DNA of 64,000 bases from Alistipes sp. (GCA_017936685.1 JAGBFA010000006.1:48319-112318), one strand, 5' to 3'; shown: positions 15,932 through 23,323, counted from the stretch's first letter. Notes: generated by a model not told the origin, from the sequence alone. Program-made: numbers and translations.

Positions 15932-18148
15932 ATGAAAAAACTTCAATTATTAGCCGTCGGCTCACTGCTGGCACTCTGTCTTGCAGGCTGCTCCGAAAAA
16001 GACGAAATCGACCGCAAGGTCGACGAGTTGCTCTCGAAGATGACCCTTCGCGAGAAGATCGGACAGATGCACCAAGTGTCGGGAGCAGGCACCCATGCCG
16101 AAGAGGCCGCCGCAAAGGGCGAGGTCGGCTCGATCCTCAACTGTGTCGATCCCGCCGAGATCAACGCCGTGCAGCGCGCCGCCGTCGAACAGAGCCGTCT
16201 TGGCATACCTGTTATCGTCGGCCGCGACGTGATTCACGGCTTCCGCACGATATTTCCCATTCCGCTGGGCTTGGCCGCGACGTTCGATCCCGAATTGGTC
16301 GAACAGGGTGCGCGCGTAGCCGCCATCGAGGCCACGGCCTCGGGCGTACACTGGACCTTCTCGCCCATGCTCGACATAGCGCGCGACTCGCGCTGGGGAC
16401 GCGTAGCCGAAGGCTCGGGCGAGGATCCCTATCTCGACACGCAGATGGGTGTGGCCATGGTCAGGGGTTATCAGGGCGACGACTTCGCCGACCCCACATC
16501 GATGGCAGCCTGCATCAAGCACTTCGTGGGTTACGGAGCAGCCGAGGGCGGCCGCGACTACAACTCGACGATGATCTCGGAGCGTTCGCTCAGAAACACA
16601 TATTTTCCGGCATTCAAGGCGTGCGTCGATGCCGGCGCGCTGACGCTGATGACCTCGTTCAACGAGATCGACGGCATACCCTCGACCGGCAACGACTTCC
16701 TGCTCAAAGACGTATTGCGCCAGGAGTGGGGATTCGACGGCATGGTCGTAACCGACTGGAACTCATCGGGCGAGATGGTGGCTCACGGTTTTGCCAAAGA
16801 CCTTAAACACGCCACCGAACTCTCGGTCAACGCCGGTGTCGACATGGATATGATGTCGTTCGGTTATATCTCTTACATCGAAGAGCTCGTCAAGGAGGGC
16901 AAGATCAAGGAGGAGACCATCGACAACGCCGTGCGCAATATCTTGAAGCTCAAATTCCGTCTGGGTCTGTTCGACAACCCCTACGTCGATGTCGATGCCT
17001 CGGCACGCGTGGATTACGCACCCGAGCACCTCGCGGCAGCCAAGCAGAGTGCCGTGGAGTCGGCCATACTGTTGCAGAACGACAACGACGTGCTGCCGCT
17101 CGACAAGGCGCGCACGATATTAGTCACCGGTCCTATGGCCGACGCGCCCTACGACCAGTTGGGCACATGGGCATTCGACGGCCAGAGCGAGCACACCGTC
17201 ACTCCGTTGCAGGCTCTGCGCGAGTGCTACGAGGTGATCTACGAGCCGGGACTCGCTTACAGCCGCGACCGCGACACCAAGGATTTCGCCAAGGTGCGTG
17301 CGGCAGCCCAGCGAGCCGATGCTGCTGTGGTATTCGTCGGCGAGGAGGCCATACTCTCGGGCGAGGCGCACTCGTTGTCCTCTTTGAACCTGCAAGGCGC
17401 GCAGAGCGAGCTTATCGCCGAGGTGCGCAAGAGCGGCAAGCCCGTGGTAGTGGTGGTCATCGCCGGTCGTCCGCTCACCATCGAGCGCGACCTGGCCAAC
17501 TGCGATGCCATGCTCTACGCGTTCCACCCGGGAACGATGGGCGGCGAGGCTCTGGCCGACCTTATCAAGGGTAAGGCCGTGCCTTCGGGCAAGAGCCCCA
17601 TGACCTTCCTGCGCGATGCCGGACAGGCTCCGTTCTACTACAACCACAACAACACCGGCCGTCCGTGCAACGGCACCGAGACCCTGCTCGAAGACATACC
17701 TATGAAAGCCGGACAGACATCGCTCGGCTGCACGTCGTACTATCTCGACTCGGGTTACGGTCCGCTGTTCCCCTTCGGCTACGGTCTGTCGTACACGACA
17801 TTCGAGTATGGCAACATCACACTCGAAAAGACCGCTCTGGGCAAGGACGACACCATCGTCGTGGAGTTCGATCTGAGCAACACGGGCAAGCGCGACGGCG
17901 TGGAGGTCGTACAGCTCTACACGCGCGATCTGGTAGGCTCGGTGGTGCGCCCCGTCAAGGAGCTGCGCCGCTTCGAGCGCGTTGCTCTGGCCGCAGGCGA
18001 GACCAAGCATATTCGCATGGAGCTGCCTGTTGCCGAGCTTGCATTCTGGAACCGCGACATGCAGTACGTTGTCGAGCCGGGCGATTTCCAGCTGTGGGTA
18101 GCCGGCGACTCGGCTTCGGGCGAAGCCTATCCGTTCAGCGTGGAATAA
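15932..18148 (+). CDS. bglX: GH3 beta-glucosidase lipoprotein
   Basis: A 738-residue lipoprotein (lipid Cys20, LAGCSEKD). The N-terminal GH3 barrel holds the nucleophile Asp275 in MVVTDWNSSGEM. The alpha/beta sandwich includes KPVVVVVIAGRPL, and a C-terminal fibronectin-III-like domain carries LSYTTFEYGNI. The length and lipid anchor match periplasmic BglX-type beta-glucosidases. It would release glucose from the oligosaccharides made by GH16 and imported by SusCD. It is the last gene of the locus, and the following MITE-like hairpin terminates it. Confidence 0.93.
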   Translation: MKKLQLLAVGSLLALCLAGCSEKDEIDRKVDELLSKMTLREKIGQMHQVSGAGTHAEEAAAKGEVGSILNCVDPAEINAVQRAAVEQSRLGIPVIVGRDVIHGFRTIFPIPLGLAATFDPELVEQGARVAAIEATASGVHWTFSPMLDIARDSRWGRVAEGSGEDPYLDTQMGVAMVRGYQGDDFADPTSMAACIKHFVGYGAAEGGRDYNSTMISERSLRNTYFPAFKACVDAGALTLMTSFNEIDGIPSTGNDFLLKDVLRQEWGFDGMVVTDWNSSGEMVAHGFAKDLKHATELSVNAGVDMDMMSFGYISYIEELVKEGKIKEETIDNAVRNILKLKFRLGLFDNPYVDVDASARVDYAPEHLAAAKQSAVESAILLQNDNDVLPLDKARTILVTGPMADAPYDQLGTWAFDGQSEHTVTPLQALRECYEVIYEPGLAYSRDRDTKDFAKVRAAAQRADAAVVFVGEEAILSGEAHSLSSLNLQGAQSELIAEVRKSGKPVVVVVIAGRPLTIERDLANCDAMLYAFHPGTMGGEALADLIKGKAVPSGKSPMTFLRDAGQAPFYYNHNNTGRPCNGTETLLEDIPMKAGQTSLGCTSYYLDSGYGPLFPFGYGLSYTTFEYGNITLEKTALGKDDTIVVEFDLSNTGKRDGVEVVQLYTRDLVGSVVRPVKELRRFERVALAAGETKHIRMELPVAELAFWNRDMQYVVEPGDFQLWVAGDSASGEAYPFSVE

Positions 18149-18178
18149 CCGATCCTCAAACCTATAACTGCTAACCGA

Positions 18179-18289
18179 CGGGGCTGTCTAACAAGTCTTA
18201 GACAGCCCTTTTTTATTCGTACTGCTATTCGAGAACGTTTCCGAATATGCAATTCTCAGTGGGTTAAAAAAACTTGTTAGACAGCCCCG
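18179..18289. mobile_element. 111-bp MITE-like element with 18-bp perfect terminal inverted repeats
   Basis: CGGGGCTGTCTAACAAGT (18179-18196) is repeated in perfect inverse at 18272-18289. The GGGGCTGTCTAACAAG end resembles terminal repeats of IS elements. The 75-bp interior has no open frame. No clear target-site duplication is visible. The left end alone folds into a terminator for the GH3 gene. Confidence 0.7.
18181..18213 (+). terminator. terminator of the glucan PUL
   Basis: GGGCTGTCTAA and TTAGACAGCCC form an 11-bp stem followed by TTTTTT. The stem is built from the left end of the MITE-like element. Confidence 0.8.
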
Positions 18290-18364
18290 TTCTTATTGCT
18301 GCCGACGACGGAGTTGCCTCATGATCCAAATCATTGGATATACGTAATCTGTCAGATACAGATA

Positions 18365-18435
18365 AAAAAGCCTTTAATTATAACAACCGCACAAAAAGGC
18401 CAACTGCGGCATCATACTTATCTGATGCCTTTTTT
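18365..18435. terminator. bidirectional terminator between the PUL and the DGR
   Basis: On the plus strand GGCATCA/TGATGCC (18408-18429) is followed by TTTTTT. On the minus strand GCCTTT..AAAGGC (18371-18400 region) is followed by TTTTTT at 18370-18365. The minus-strand signal is a candidate 3' end for the DGR template RNA. Confidence 0.55.
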
Positions 18436-18573
18436 GTTTTATAATACATAGATATCGTCGGTTAATCCAGATAAAAGCGACAGAGATTTCAATTGACTTT
18501 ACTATCACTATCGCTATCGGAGATCACGTCTCTCGTTTTTACCCTGCATTACTGTAAGGTCAGATAATGGTCT

Positions 18574-18602
18574 GTTTAATTCGGAAATCCATCCGGCCTA
18601 AG
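18574..18602. repeat. TR-flanking copy of an inverted repeat shared with the VR flank
   Basis: GTTTAATTCGGAAATCCATCC followed by GGCCTAAG lies directly beside the template repeat. The inverse of this sequence, with a few changes, lies directly beside the variable repeat at 20251-20277. Confidence 0.7.
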
Positions 18603-18736
18603 CTAAGGAAGAACAACCACGCGGAAACCGTTATTGTTGTTACGGTTGCCGGGAGTATTGTTGTTCCGATTCGAAACACGACAGTTCTGCGCATTGTTGT
18701 TCCAACTGCCGCCACGGAGAACGCGGTTCGAGCCTG
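18603..18736 (-). repeat. DGR template repeat (TR)
   Basis: A 134-bp copy of the 3' end of the target gene. On the minus strand it is rich in AAC/AAT codons: read in the target frame it gives [20 protein letters not shown] and so on, with 14 Asn codons and one variable Ser codon. Against the variable repeat at 20278-20411 there are 14 differences. All are at adenines of the TR (9 A to G and 5 A to T, out of 33 adenines); none of the other 101 positions differs. This adenine-only pattern is diagnostic of mutagenic retrohoming. It overlaps the 3' end of the RT gene. Confidence 0.95.
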
Positions 18737-19719
18737 TTTCGACCATCAACTGTATATTTCTTGCATATATCTGTACGTAAACTTTTAGTATATGCCTTGC
18801 GGACAAAGGCAAATAACGGTACTATATGTTCATTGAACTCTGTATCAGTCCATTTACCAGACAAATACATATCGACATATTTACCCATTTTTCTTTTAAA
18901 ACGAACCTTACTTCTTCGATTTAACAGAATCTTATGCGGATATAACGAATATCCCAAAAATGAGATTCCTCGATCGACAGAGCAAAAAACAGGCTGTTTC
19001 AGTTTAATGTCCAATTCTTTTTCTGCATACTGCGCTATATCACGCATATAAACTTTGACATCTGCTGCAGTACGCCCAAACAACAAAATATCATCCATAT
19101 AACGAATATACACCGGAACCCCCACTATTTCCTTGGCATAATGGTCGAGAAATGAAAGATAAAAATTAGCAAAATACTGACTGGTAAGATTCCCTATCGG
19201 AATACCGTGATTTTTTGTGCTTTCATAAGAGTCTATTATTTTGTCAATCAACGCCAAAAGCCTATAATCTTTGAATATACGCCGCAATTTATTTTTCAGA
19301 ACATCGTGTGATATTGACTCGAAATAAGACCGAACATCGAGTTTGGCTACATACGCATAGTGACGCATCGCATTTCGTGCTCGGTCGATTGCTGCATATG
19401 ACCCCTTACACAATCGGGTTGCATATGTGTCATAAATCAAATGACGCTCAAAATAGGAATGACAGACATTGATAATTGCATGGTGCACTATTCGCTCCTC
19501 AAAAGCCGCTGCGCATATTTTTCGCAATTTGGGATCATATATATTGAAATATCTGTAACGACCTATTGAGACTTCACCGGAAAGCAGTTGAGAGCGAAGT
19601 CGCACAATATTCTCAACAAGATTTCGAGAGTACTCCGCCACATATGGCAAATACCCCTTACCTCTTTTAGCCTTATAATAGGCAAGCAGCAGATTATCAA
19701 TGGAGCAAATGTTATCCAT
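18640..19719 (-). CDS. DGR reverse transcriptase
   Basis: A 359-residue reverse transcriptase. Motif 3 is KLDVRSYF (Asp128). Motif 4 is [13 protein letters not shown] (residues 173-185), with the SQ ending that separates DGR enzymes from group II intron and retron RTs. The active site is YMDD (207-210), followed by SFLGYSLY (253-260). It copies the TR transcript into cDNA with adenine-specific errors. The start at 19719 overlaps the HRDC stop in ATGGATAA; an ATG at 19740 is the alternative. About the last 31 residues are encoded inside the TR in a different frame. This may be a native or a TR-acquired C-terminus. Confidence 0.95.
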   Translation of the reverse strand: MDNICSIDNLLLAYYKAKRGKGYLPYVAEYSRNLVENIVRLRSQLLSGEVSIGRYRYFNIYDPKLRKICAAAFEERIVHHAIINVCHSYFERHLIYDTYATRLCKGSYAAIDRARNAMRHYAYVAKLDVRSYFESISHDVLKNKLRRIFKDYRLLALIDKIIDSYESTKNHGIPIGNLTSQYFANFYLSFLDHYAKEIVGVPVYIRYMDDILLFGRTAADVKVYMRDIAQYAEKELDIKLKQPVFCSVDRGISFLGYSLYPHKILLNRRSKVRFKRKMGKYVDMYLSGKWTDTEFNEHIVPLFAFVRKAYTKSLRTDICKKYTVDGRNRLEPRSPWRQLEQQCAELSCFESEQQYSRQP

Positions 19720-20176
19720 CAAATTTCCTGTCCGCTTCATTGTACCTATCACATATAAGAACTCCGTATTTTGCAATTCGCTTTTCGCCAATTCCGGTAA
19801 TTTGTGCCAGTAATGTCGCATCAACATTCGGCAGTTGCGCGATTTGAGCCAACTCCGCATCAGTAAATACTGCATATGCAGGAACAGCATCATCATCGGC
19901 CAGTTGTTTGCGAATCATTCTCAATTTGGTAAACTTTGAAAATGCTGTCTCATCAAGCACAGTTTTGTAGTCAATTTTTTCGCGGCGTTCTTGAAAACCA
20001 TAAGGGTTTTGTGTCGGCAAATAAGTTACCAACAGCGACCAATGTCCGATATTGTCGGAAGATAGATAGAATTGGCGGTCAACATCGAGCACTCGATTTC
20101 CTCGCAGAAACTTGTTTATCTGTTCGACTGCCTCCTCCGAACAAATTGCCGAAATGTCGAATATTTTTATATGCAT
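19712..20176 (-). CDS. HRDC-domain DGR accessory protein
   Basis: A 154-residue protein. Residues 1-60 (MHIKIFDI..NKFLRGNRVLDVDRQFY) form the small N-terminal domain typical of DGR-linked HRDC proteins. Residues about 80-150 (FTKLRMIRKQLADDDAVPAY, then ITGIGEKRIAKYG) are an HRDC domain, a helical nucleic-acid-binding fold of RecQ and RNase D. Some DGR lineages carry it in place of the Avd protein, and it likely helps RT handle the template RNA (inference). It lies between the target gene and the RT gene and overlaps the RT start. Confidence 0.88.
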   Translation of the reverse strand: MHIKIFDISAICSEEAVEQINKFLRGNRVLDVDRQFYLSSDNIGHWSLLVTYLPTQNPYGFQERREKIDYKTVLDETAFSKFTKLRMIRKQLADDDAVPAYAVFTDAELAQIAQLPNVDATLLAQITGIGEKRIAKYGVLICDRYNEADRKFDG

Positions 20177-20190
20177 AATTTTTCTTTTTT

Positions 20191-20244
20191 GAATTTGCTC
20201 GTTATCGCAGGTCTTTTCATTGACCTGCTCATACTTGCAAATTC
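20191..20244 (-). promoter_or_regulatory. stem-loop 3' of the DGR variable repeat
   Basis: GAATTTGC (20191-20198) pairs with GCAAATTC (20237-20244), and GCAGGTC (20207-20213) pairs with GACCTGC (20222-20228) around an 8-nt loop. The two stems are separated by symmetric 8-nt internal loops. No T-run follows on the minus strand, so it is not a terminator. In the Bordetella phage DGR a hairpin just downstream of the VR is needed for target recognition, and this element has the right place and shape. Confidence 0.6.
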
Positions 20245-20250
20245 ATATTA

Positions 20251-20277
20251 GCTTAGGCCGGACAAATTCCGAATAAA
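20251..20277. repeat. VR-flanking copy of the inverted repeat
   Basis: GCTTAGGCCGGACAAATTCC followed by GAATAAA abuts the VR stop codon. It is the near-perfect inverse of 18574-18602 beside the TR, so the flanks of TR and VR are inverted relative to each other while TR and VR are direct. Confidence 0.7.
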
Positions 20278-20411
20278 CTAAGGAAGAACAACCACGCGGA
20301 AACCGCTATCGTAGTAACGGCCGCCGGGAGTATCGTTGCTCCGATACGAAACACGACAGTACTGCGCATCGTTGCTCCAACCGCCGCCACGGAGAACGCG
20401 GTACGAGCCTG
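20278..20411 (-). repeat. DGR variable repeat (VR), 3' end of the target gene
   Basis: A 134-bp homologue of the TR. It encodes residues 379-422 and the stop of the target protein. Thirteen codons differ from the TR: residues 382, 389, 391, 393, 396, 401, 403, 405, 409, 411, 412, 413 and 414. Two template Asn codons (392 and 404) are unchanged. The last 28 bp before and including the stop are identical in both copies, as expected for the cDNA priming (IMH) region. Confidence 0.95.
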
Positions 20412-21546
20412 ATGAAGGTCCCGTAGGATTGTTTGTATCATTCACATTATAGTTGGCACCATACCAATCCGAACACCACTCCCACACATTACCGCTCATA
20501 TCATAAAGGCCAAGAGCGTTTGCCCGTTTATTTTTAACAGGATGCGTATTTGAACCGCTATTGCCATCATACCACGCAACAGCATCTATCGACCAGCTAC
20601 CGCTATATTTACTGCCGTCAGCATTTTTTCCACCGCGAGCAGCATACTCCCATTGTGCTTCGGTAGGCAAACAATAGGTTCTGCCTGTCATGCGACTCAA
20701 TTCAGAGCAAAAGGCCTGCGCCTCCTCCCAGCTGACATAATACATAGGATAATCCGGACCAATACCGCGATAAGTAGATTGGCCAGCTTTTCCTGCCTGC
20801 TGTTGAATTGATGTACCCATGACCTTTGCCCACTGCTCCTGGGTCACCTCACATTCGCATATATAGTAGGAATCGAGTTTAACACGGCGAATGACTTGTT
20901 CATCGCTATCTACCTCCGAACCTTGTTCCGAAGTACCTCCCATCAAAAACTCGCCTCCTTCGACCCATACCATCTTCATATTCAGCCCTGCGGCAGACTC
21001 GACAAAATCTCGACCAGACTGAATCTCTGTTTGATTGGAGTCTCTATTCTGGCCTCCATTGGTCGCTAAACCGTCCTTCATAAGGCCTGCGATTATGTTT
21101 TCCGCCAATCCGGTCAACCCCTCCATGCTCTCCACATAAGCGTTAGCCTCGGCCGCATTGACAATCTGTGCAGTCTCAACATCTATCATGCGAGCCGAAA
21201 TAAACATCTCCTCAAATACCTCAGAGATGTCGGCAACCAGCACATAACGAACCCCGAATCGCTGTCCTATCGCTGCTATTTGATCATCTCTTACATCTCC
21301 GGACAGTGATGTGGCAATCTCTTTTTCCAATTCTGTGAGAAATGAGGAATTGCGTTCAACAACAGTATAACTTCGACTGCGAGTAATGCTCGATACTAAT
21401 TTAGAATTGATTACTTTTTTATAAGAATCTTTCACATCCTCGCCAGATACATAAACGGCAACTTTCTTCTTTGGGGCAGTTTGCGCCGAAACCGACGGAG
21501 CAATCATTCCCAGAATGATTGCCATAAAGATAAAATAACGTTTCAT
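20278..21546 (-). CDS. DGR target protein: CsgG-like domain fused to FGE/C-type-lectin-fold domain
   Basis: A 422-residue secreted protein. Residues 1-21 are a signal peptide (SVSAQ). Residues about 27-160 form a CsgG-like domain (KKVAVYVSGEDVKDSYKKVI, then FGVRYVLVADI). A Gln/Asn-rich linker follows. Residues about 190-422 are an FGE-sulfatase (SUMF1) domain: MKMVWVEGGEFLMGG, PTEAQWEYAARGG, LYDMSGNVWEWCSDWYG, ending [11 protein letters not shown]-like domains adopt the C-type-lectin fold used as a scaffold by DGR targets, with the variable residues on one surface. It is probably an envelope or surface ligand-binding protein, not a sulfatase activator. It begins 10 nt after the CsgG-like gene. 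Confidence 0.92.
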   Translation of the reverse strand: MKRYFIFMAIILGMIAPSVSAQTAPKKKVAVYVSGEDVKDSYKKVINSKLVSSITRSRSYTVVERNSSFLTELEKEIATSLSGDVRDDQIAAIGQRFGVRYVLVADISEVFEEMFISARMIDVETAQIVNAAEANAYVESMEGLTGLAENIIAGLMKDGLATNGGQNRDSNQTEIQSGRDFVESAAGLNMKMVWVEGGEFLMGGTSEQGSEVDSDEQVIRRVKLDSYYICECEVTQEQWAKVMGTSIQQQAGKAGQSTYRGIGPDYPMYYVSWEEAQAFCSELSRMTGRTYCLPTEAQWEYAARGGKNADGSKYSGSWSIDAVAWYDGNSGSNTHPVKNKRANALGLYDMSGNVWEWCSDWYGANYNVNDTNNPTGPSSGSYRVLRGGGWSNDAQYCRVSYRSNDTPGGRYYDSGFRVVVLP

Positions 21547-21556
21547 TGTCGTAGGA

Positions 21557-22039
21557 TTATTTGGATTGTTTGTTCAATAATCTGTATGCCACATTGTTGG
21601 CCAATGCCGTAAGGACGCTTGAGTCGGTATATTGACGATGCTGGTTCGCCGTCTTTACAATAGCACCGGTTTCGAGATTGATCAGTCTGGCCGACATGTA
21701 GCATGTTTCATTATCCTTGATAACTACATTTACCGCCACAACATAATCGACACCGAGACGTCCGCCGACTTCGCGAATCTCTTTTTCAGGCACTTCGCCC
21801 GAAAGTTGATAGTCCTGTTCATGGGTAAGTGCATCGATAAACGCCTCGTTGCGCTCAAAGGGTGCATACTCTTTGTTTCCCGACATGCGTGCCAGTACGG
21901 CAGAGGTGACGATGGATTTGTCGTCATTGCCGATTTTGCCCTCTACATAGACAGCAACCGTTTTGGTCTGGGCGGATGCGCTTTCGGCAAACAACACGCA
22001 CGAGAAGAGCAAAAGAATAAGAACCGAAATCTTTTTCAT
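21557..22039 (-). CDS. secreted CsgG-like protein, paralogue of the DGR target N-terminus
   Basis: A 160-residue protein with a signal peptide (AESASAQ). It reads KTVAVYVEGKIGNDDKSIVT, YAPFERNEAFIDAL, LGVDYVVAVNV and MSARLINLETGAIVKTANQH, and aligns along its whole length with residues 27-160 of the DGR target. CsgG proteins oligomerise into outer-membrane rings, so the two could assemble together (inference). It is the first gene of the DGR operon. I see no promoter directly before it, only the terminator of an upstream RNA. Confidence 0.75.
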   Translation of the reverse strand: MKKISVLILLLFSCVLFAESASAQTKTVAVYVEGKIGNDDKSIVTSAVLARMSGNKEYAPFERNEAFIDALTHEQDYQLSGEVPEKEIREVGGRLGVDYVVAVNVVIKDNETCYMSARLINLETGAIVKTANQHRQYTDSSVLTALANNVAYRLLNKQSK

Positions 22040-22090
22040 TTCATTAAATCTTTCCGTCCCTCGCAGACTCCCCGAAATAAGGGTGGTTAT

Positions 22091-22395
22091 AAAATAAAAA
22101 AGCGTGAGAGTCTGTACTTTTGCTCTTCACGTCTATTGAGGCTCTCGCATTGCCCTGTCCAGTAGAAGAGCAACGCCGAGACCTCACGCATGTATGACAC
22201 CACGACCCTATGGTTTCACGCCGGAACCCATACGTCGACAAATCATACCGCAAAAGGCATCTACCGTTGCTAATCTTGACCGGACAAAGAAATTTGCGAG
22301 ATTTCAATAGACCAAGAATAAGCGAAGTAAACGCTTTTTCTAACATTTCACATACCCGCCCGCTTAACCCATATCGGGTCTCGGCAAGCGATATG
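22091..22395 (-). ncRNA. structured RNA with own promoter and strong terminator, upstream of the DGR operon
   Basis: Transcription from the promoter at 22401-22430 would give about 300 nt. The 5' part holds CGCTT..AAGCG enclosing ACCC..GGGT. The 3' part is a strong hairpin: GCGTGAG+GTCT pairs with AGAC(T)CTCACGC (arms 22183-22189/22179-22182 and 22102-22113), and inside it GCTCTTC/GAAGAGC (22122-22128 and 22165-22171), followed by TTTTTTATTTT. I could not match it to tmRNA, RNase P, SRP or 6S signatures. It is either an independent sRNA or a leader that attenuates the DGR operon beginning about 50 nt downstream. Confidence 0.5.
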
Positions 22396-22400
22396 CACAA

Positions 22401-22430
22401 CAAAATTAATAATTTTATTCTTTATCGCAA
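22401..22430 (-). promoter_or_regulatory. promoter of the DGR-upstream RNA
   Basis: On the minus strand TTG (22430-22428), a 19-nt spacer and TAATTTTG (22408-22401) match the Bacteroidetes consensus. Confidence 0.6.
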
Positions 22431-22700
22431 TCACTTATACTCTTTTTTGTGTTTATCCCGCAATCAATGTGTATTATATGGCGCATATTTCTCTTTTGTG
22501 CACGGAATTATTAATCAGGGTTGTCATTCCAGAGAAGCAAATCGGCAGCGATGCGAGAACAGAAGAAGTTTACTTCTTATGCCGAAACGCGAAGGAGGAA
22601 GACCGAAGGTCAAGAATCTGGTTGGGGACAACGTGCGAGGACGATATGTCTTGTCTTCCCCAACCAGATGTTTCGCTGCGTTCAACATGACGGTGTGTCC
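22431..22700. other. gene-free stretch before a family B repeat
   Basis: No supported gene on either strand. The right part (about 22520-22690) carries fragments of the dispersed-repeat mosaic (for example CCCCAACCAGATG, also found at 27.9 and 63.6 kb). Confidence 0.4.
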
Positions 22701-22816
22701 TGTCATTCTGAGGAGCGATTGAAAATCGCGACGTGAGAATCTCTCTTTGGGTCGGCAAACACGCTTCCACTGGCGAGACTCCCACGTCGCAACTGCGTTG
22801 CTCCTCGGAGTGACAG
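22701..22816 (+). repeat. family B dispersed repeat, copy 3
   Basis: It begins TGTCATTCTGAGGAGCG..CGACGTGAGAATCTC and ends GAGACTCCCACGTCGC..GCTCCTCGGAGTGACA. Orientation is opposite to the 6.1-6.5 kb copies. Confidence 0.75.
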
Positions 22817-22954
22817 CCTCCCTGTCGTTCTGGGTAGCGGCCATAAGCCGCGATGCGAGAATCTCGGCCGTTGACGATAAAACCGCATGTGGAGGAGCAG
22901 GGCGTAAGGAATTTTTAGTAACTTCGCGGCTGCAACGGATAAATTGAATAAGTT

Positions 22955-23323
22955 ATGTTTTTGCGAGGTGTGGCGACGATAGGACTGCTGGTATGCTCCA
23001 ACGTATTCATGACGCTGGCGTGGTATGGTCACATAGCGTTCAAGTCGCGTTTGGAGAAATACGGAATGGCGGCGATAGTGGTTATAAGCTGGGCGATAGC
23101 TCTGTTCGAATACTGTTTCCAGGTGCCGGCCAACCGCATCGGCAGTGCCGAACTGGGCGGTCCATTCACGATATGGCAGTTGAAGGTGATTCAGGAGGTG
23201 GTGTCGTTAGTGGTCTTCACGCTCTTCGTGGTGGTCTTCATGAAAGGCGACTCGCTGCGATGGAATCATTTAGCAGGCTTTGCCTGTCTGATACTGGCCG
23301 TATATTTCATATTCAGAAAATAG
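22955..23323 (+). CDS. DMT-family (DUF486) inner-membrane protein
   Basis: A 122-residue protein with four predicted membrane helices. It has the DUF486 signatures ISWAIALFEYCFQVPANRIG and FTIWQLKVIQEVVSLVVF. The family is small, EamA-like and of unknown substrate. A weak box (TAACTTCG near 22919) is the only promoter candidate. The gene converges on prs. Confidence 0.88.
   Translation: MFLRGVATIGLLVCSNVFMTLAWYGHIAFKSRLEKYGMAAIVVISWAIALFEYCFQVPANRIGSAELGGPFTIWQLKVIQEVVSLVVFTLFVVVFMKGDSLRWNHLAGFACLILAVYFIFRK

Noticed and set aside
18640-19719. Reverse transcriptase as part of a group II intron or retron
   Set aside because: There is no intron maturase/endonuclease domain or msr/msd-like region. 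The SQ motif and the adenine-specific TR/VR pair assign it to a DGR.
20278-21546. Target protein as a genuine sulfatase-activating FGE
   Set aside because: No sulfatase is nearby, it carries a CsgG-like N-terminus, and its C-terminal surface is the DGR variable region. The FGE fold is most likely only a scaffold.
18149-22400. Prophage carrying the DGR
   Set aside because: No integrase, capsid, tail or lysis genes flank the cassette. Both sides are chromosomal genes (a PUL and prs/engB).
22044-22403. 119-codon frame on the minus strand before the DGR operon
   Set aside because: It covers the structured RNA exactly, has no recognisable protein features and would place a strong terminator inside the gene.
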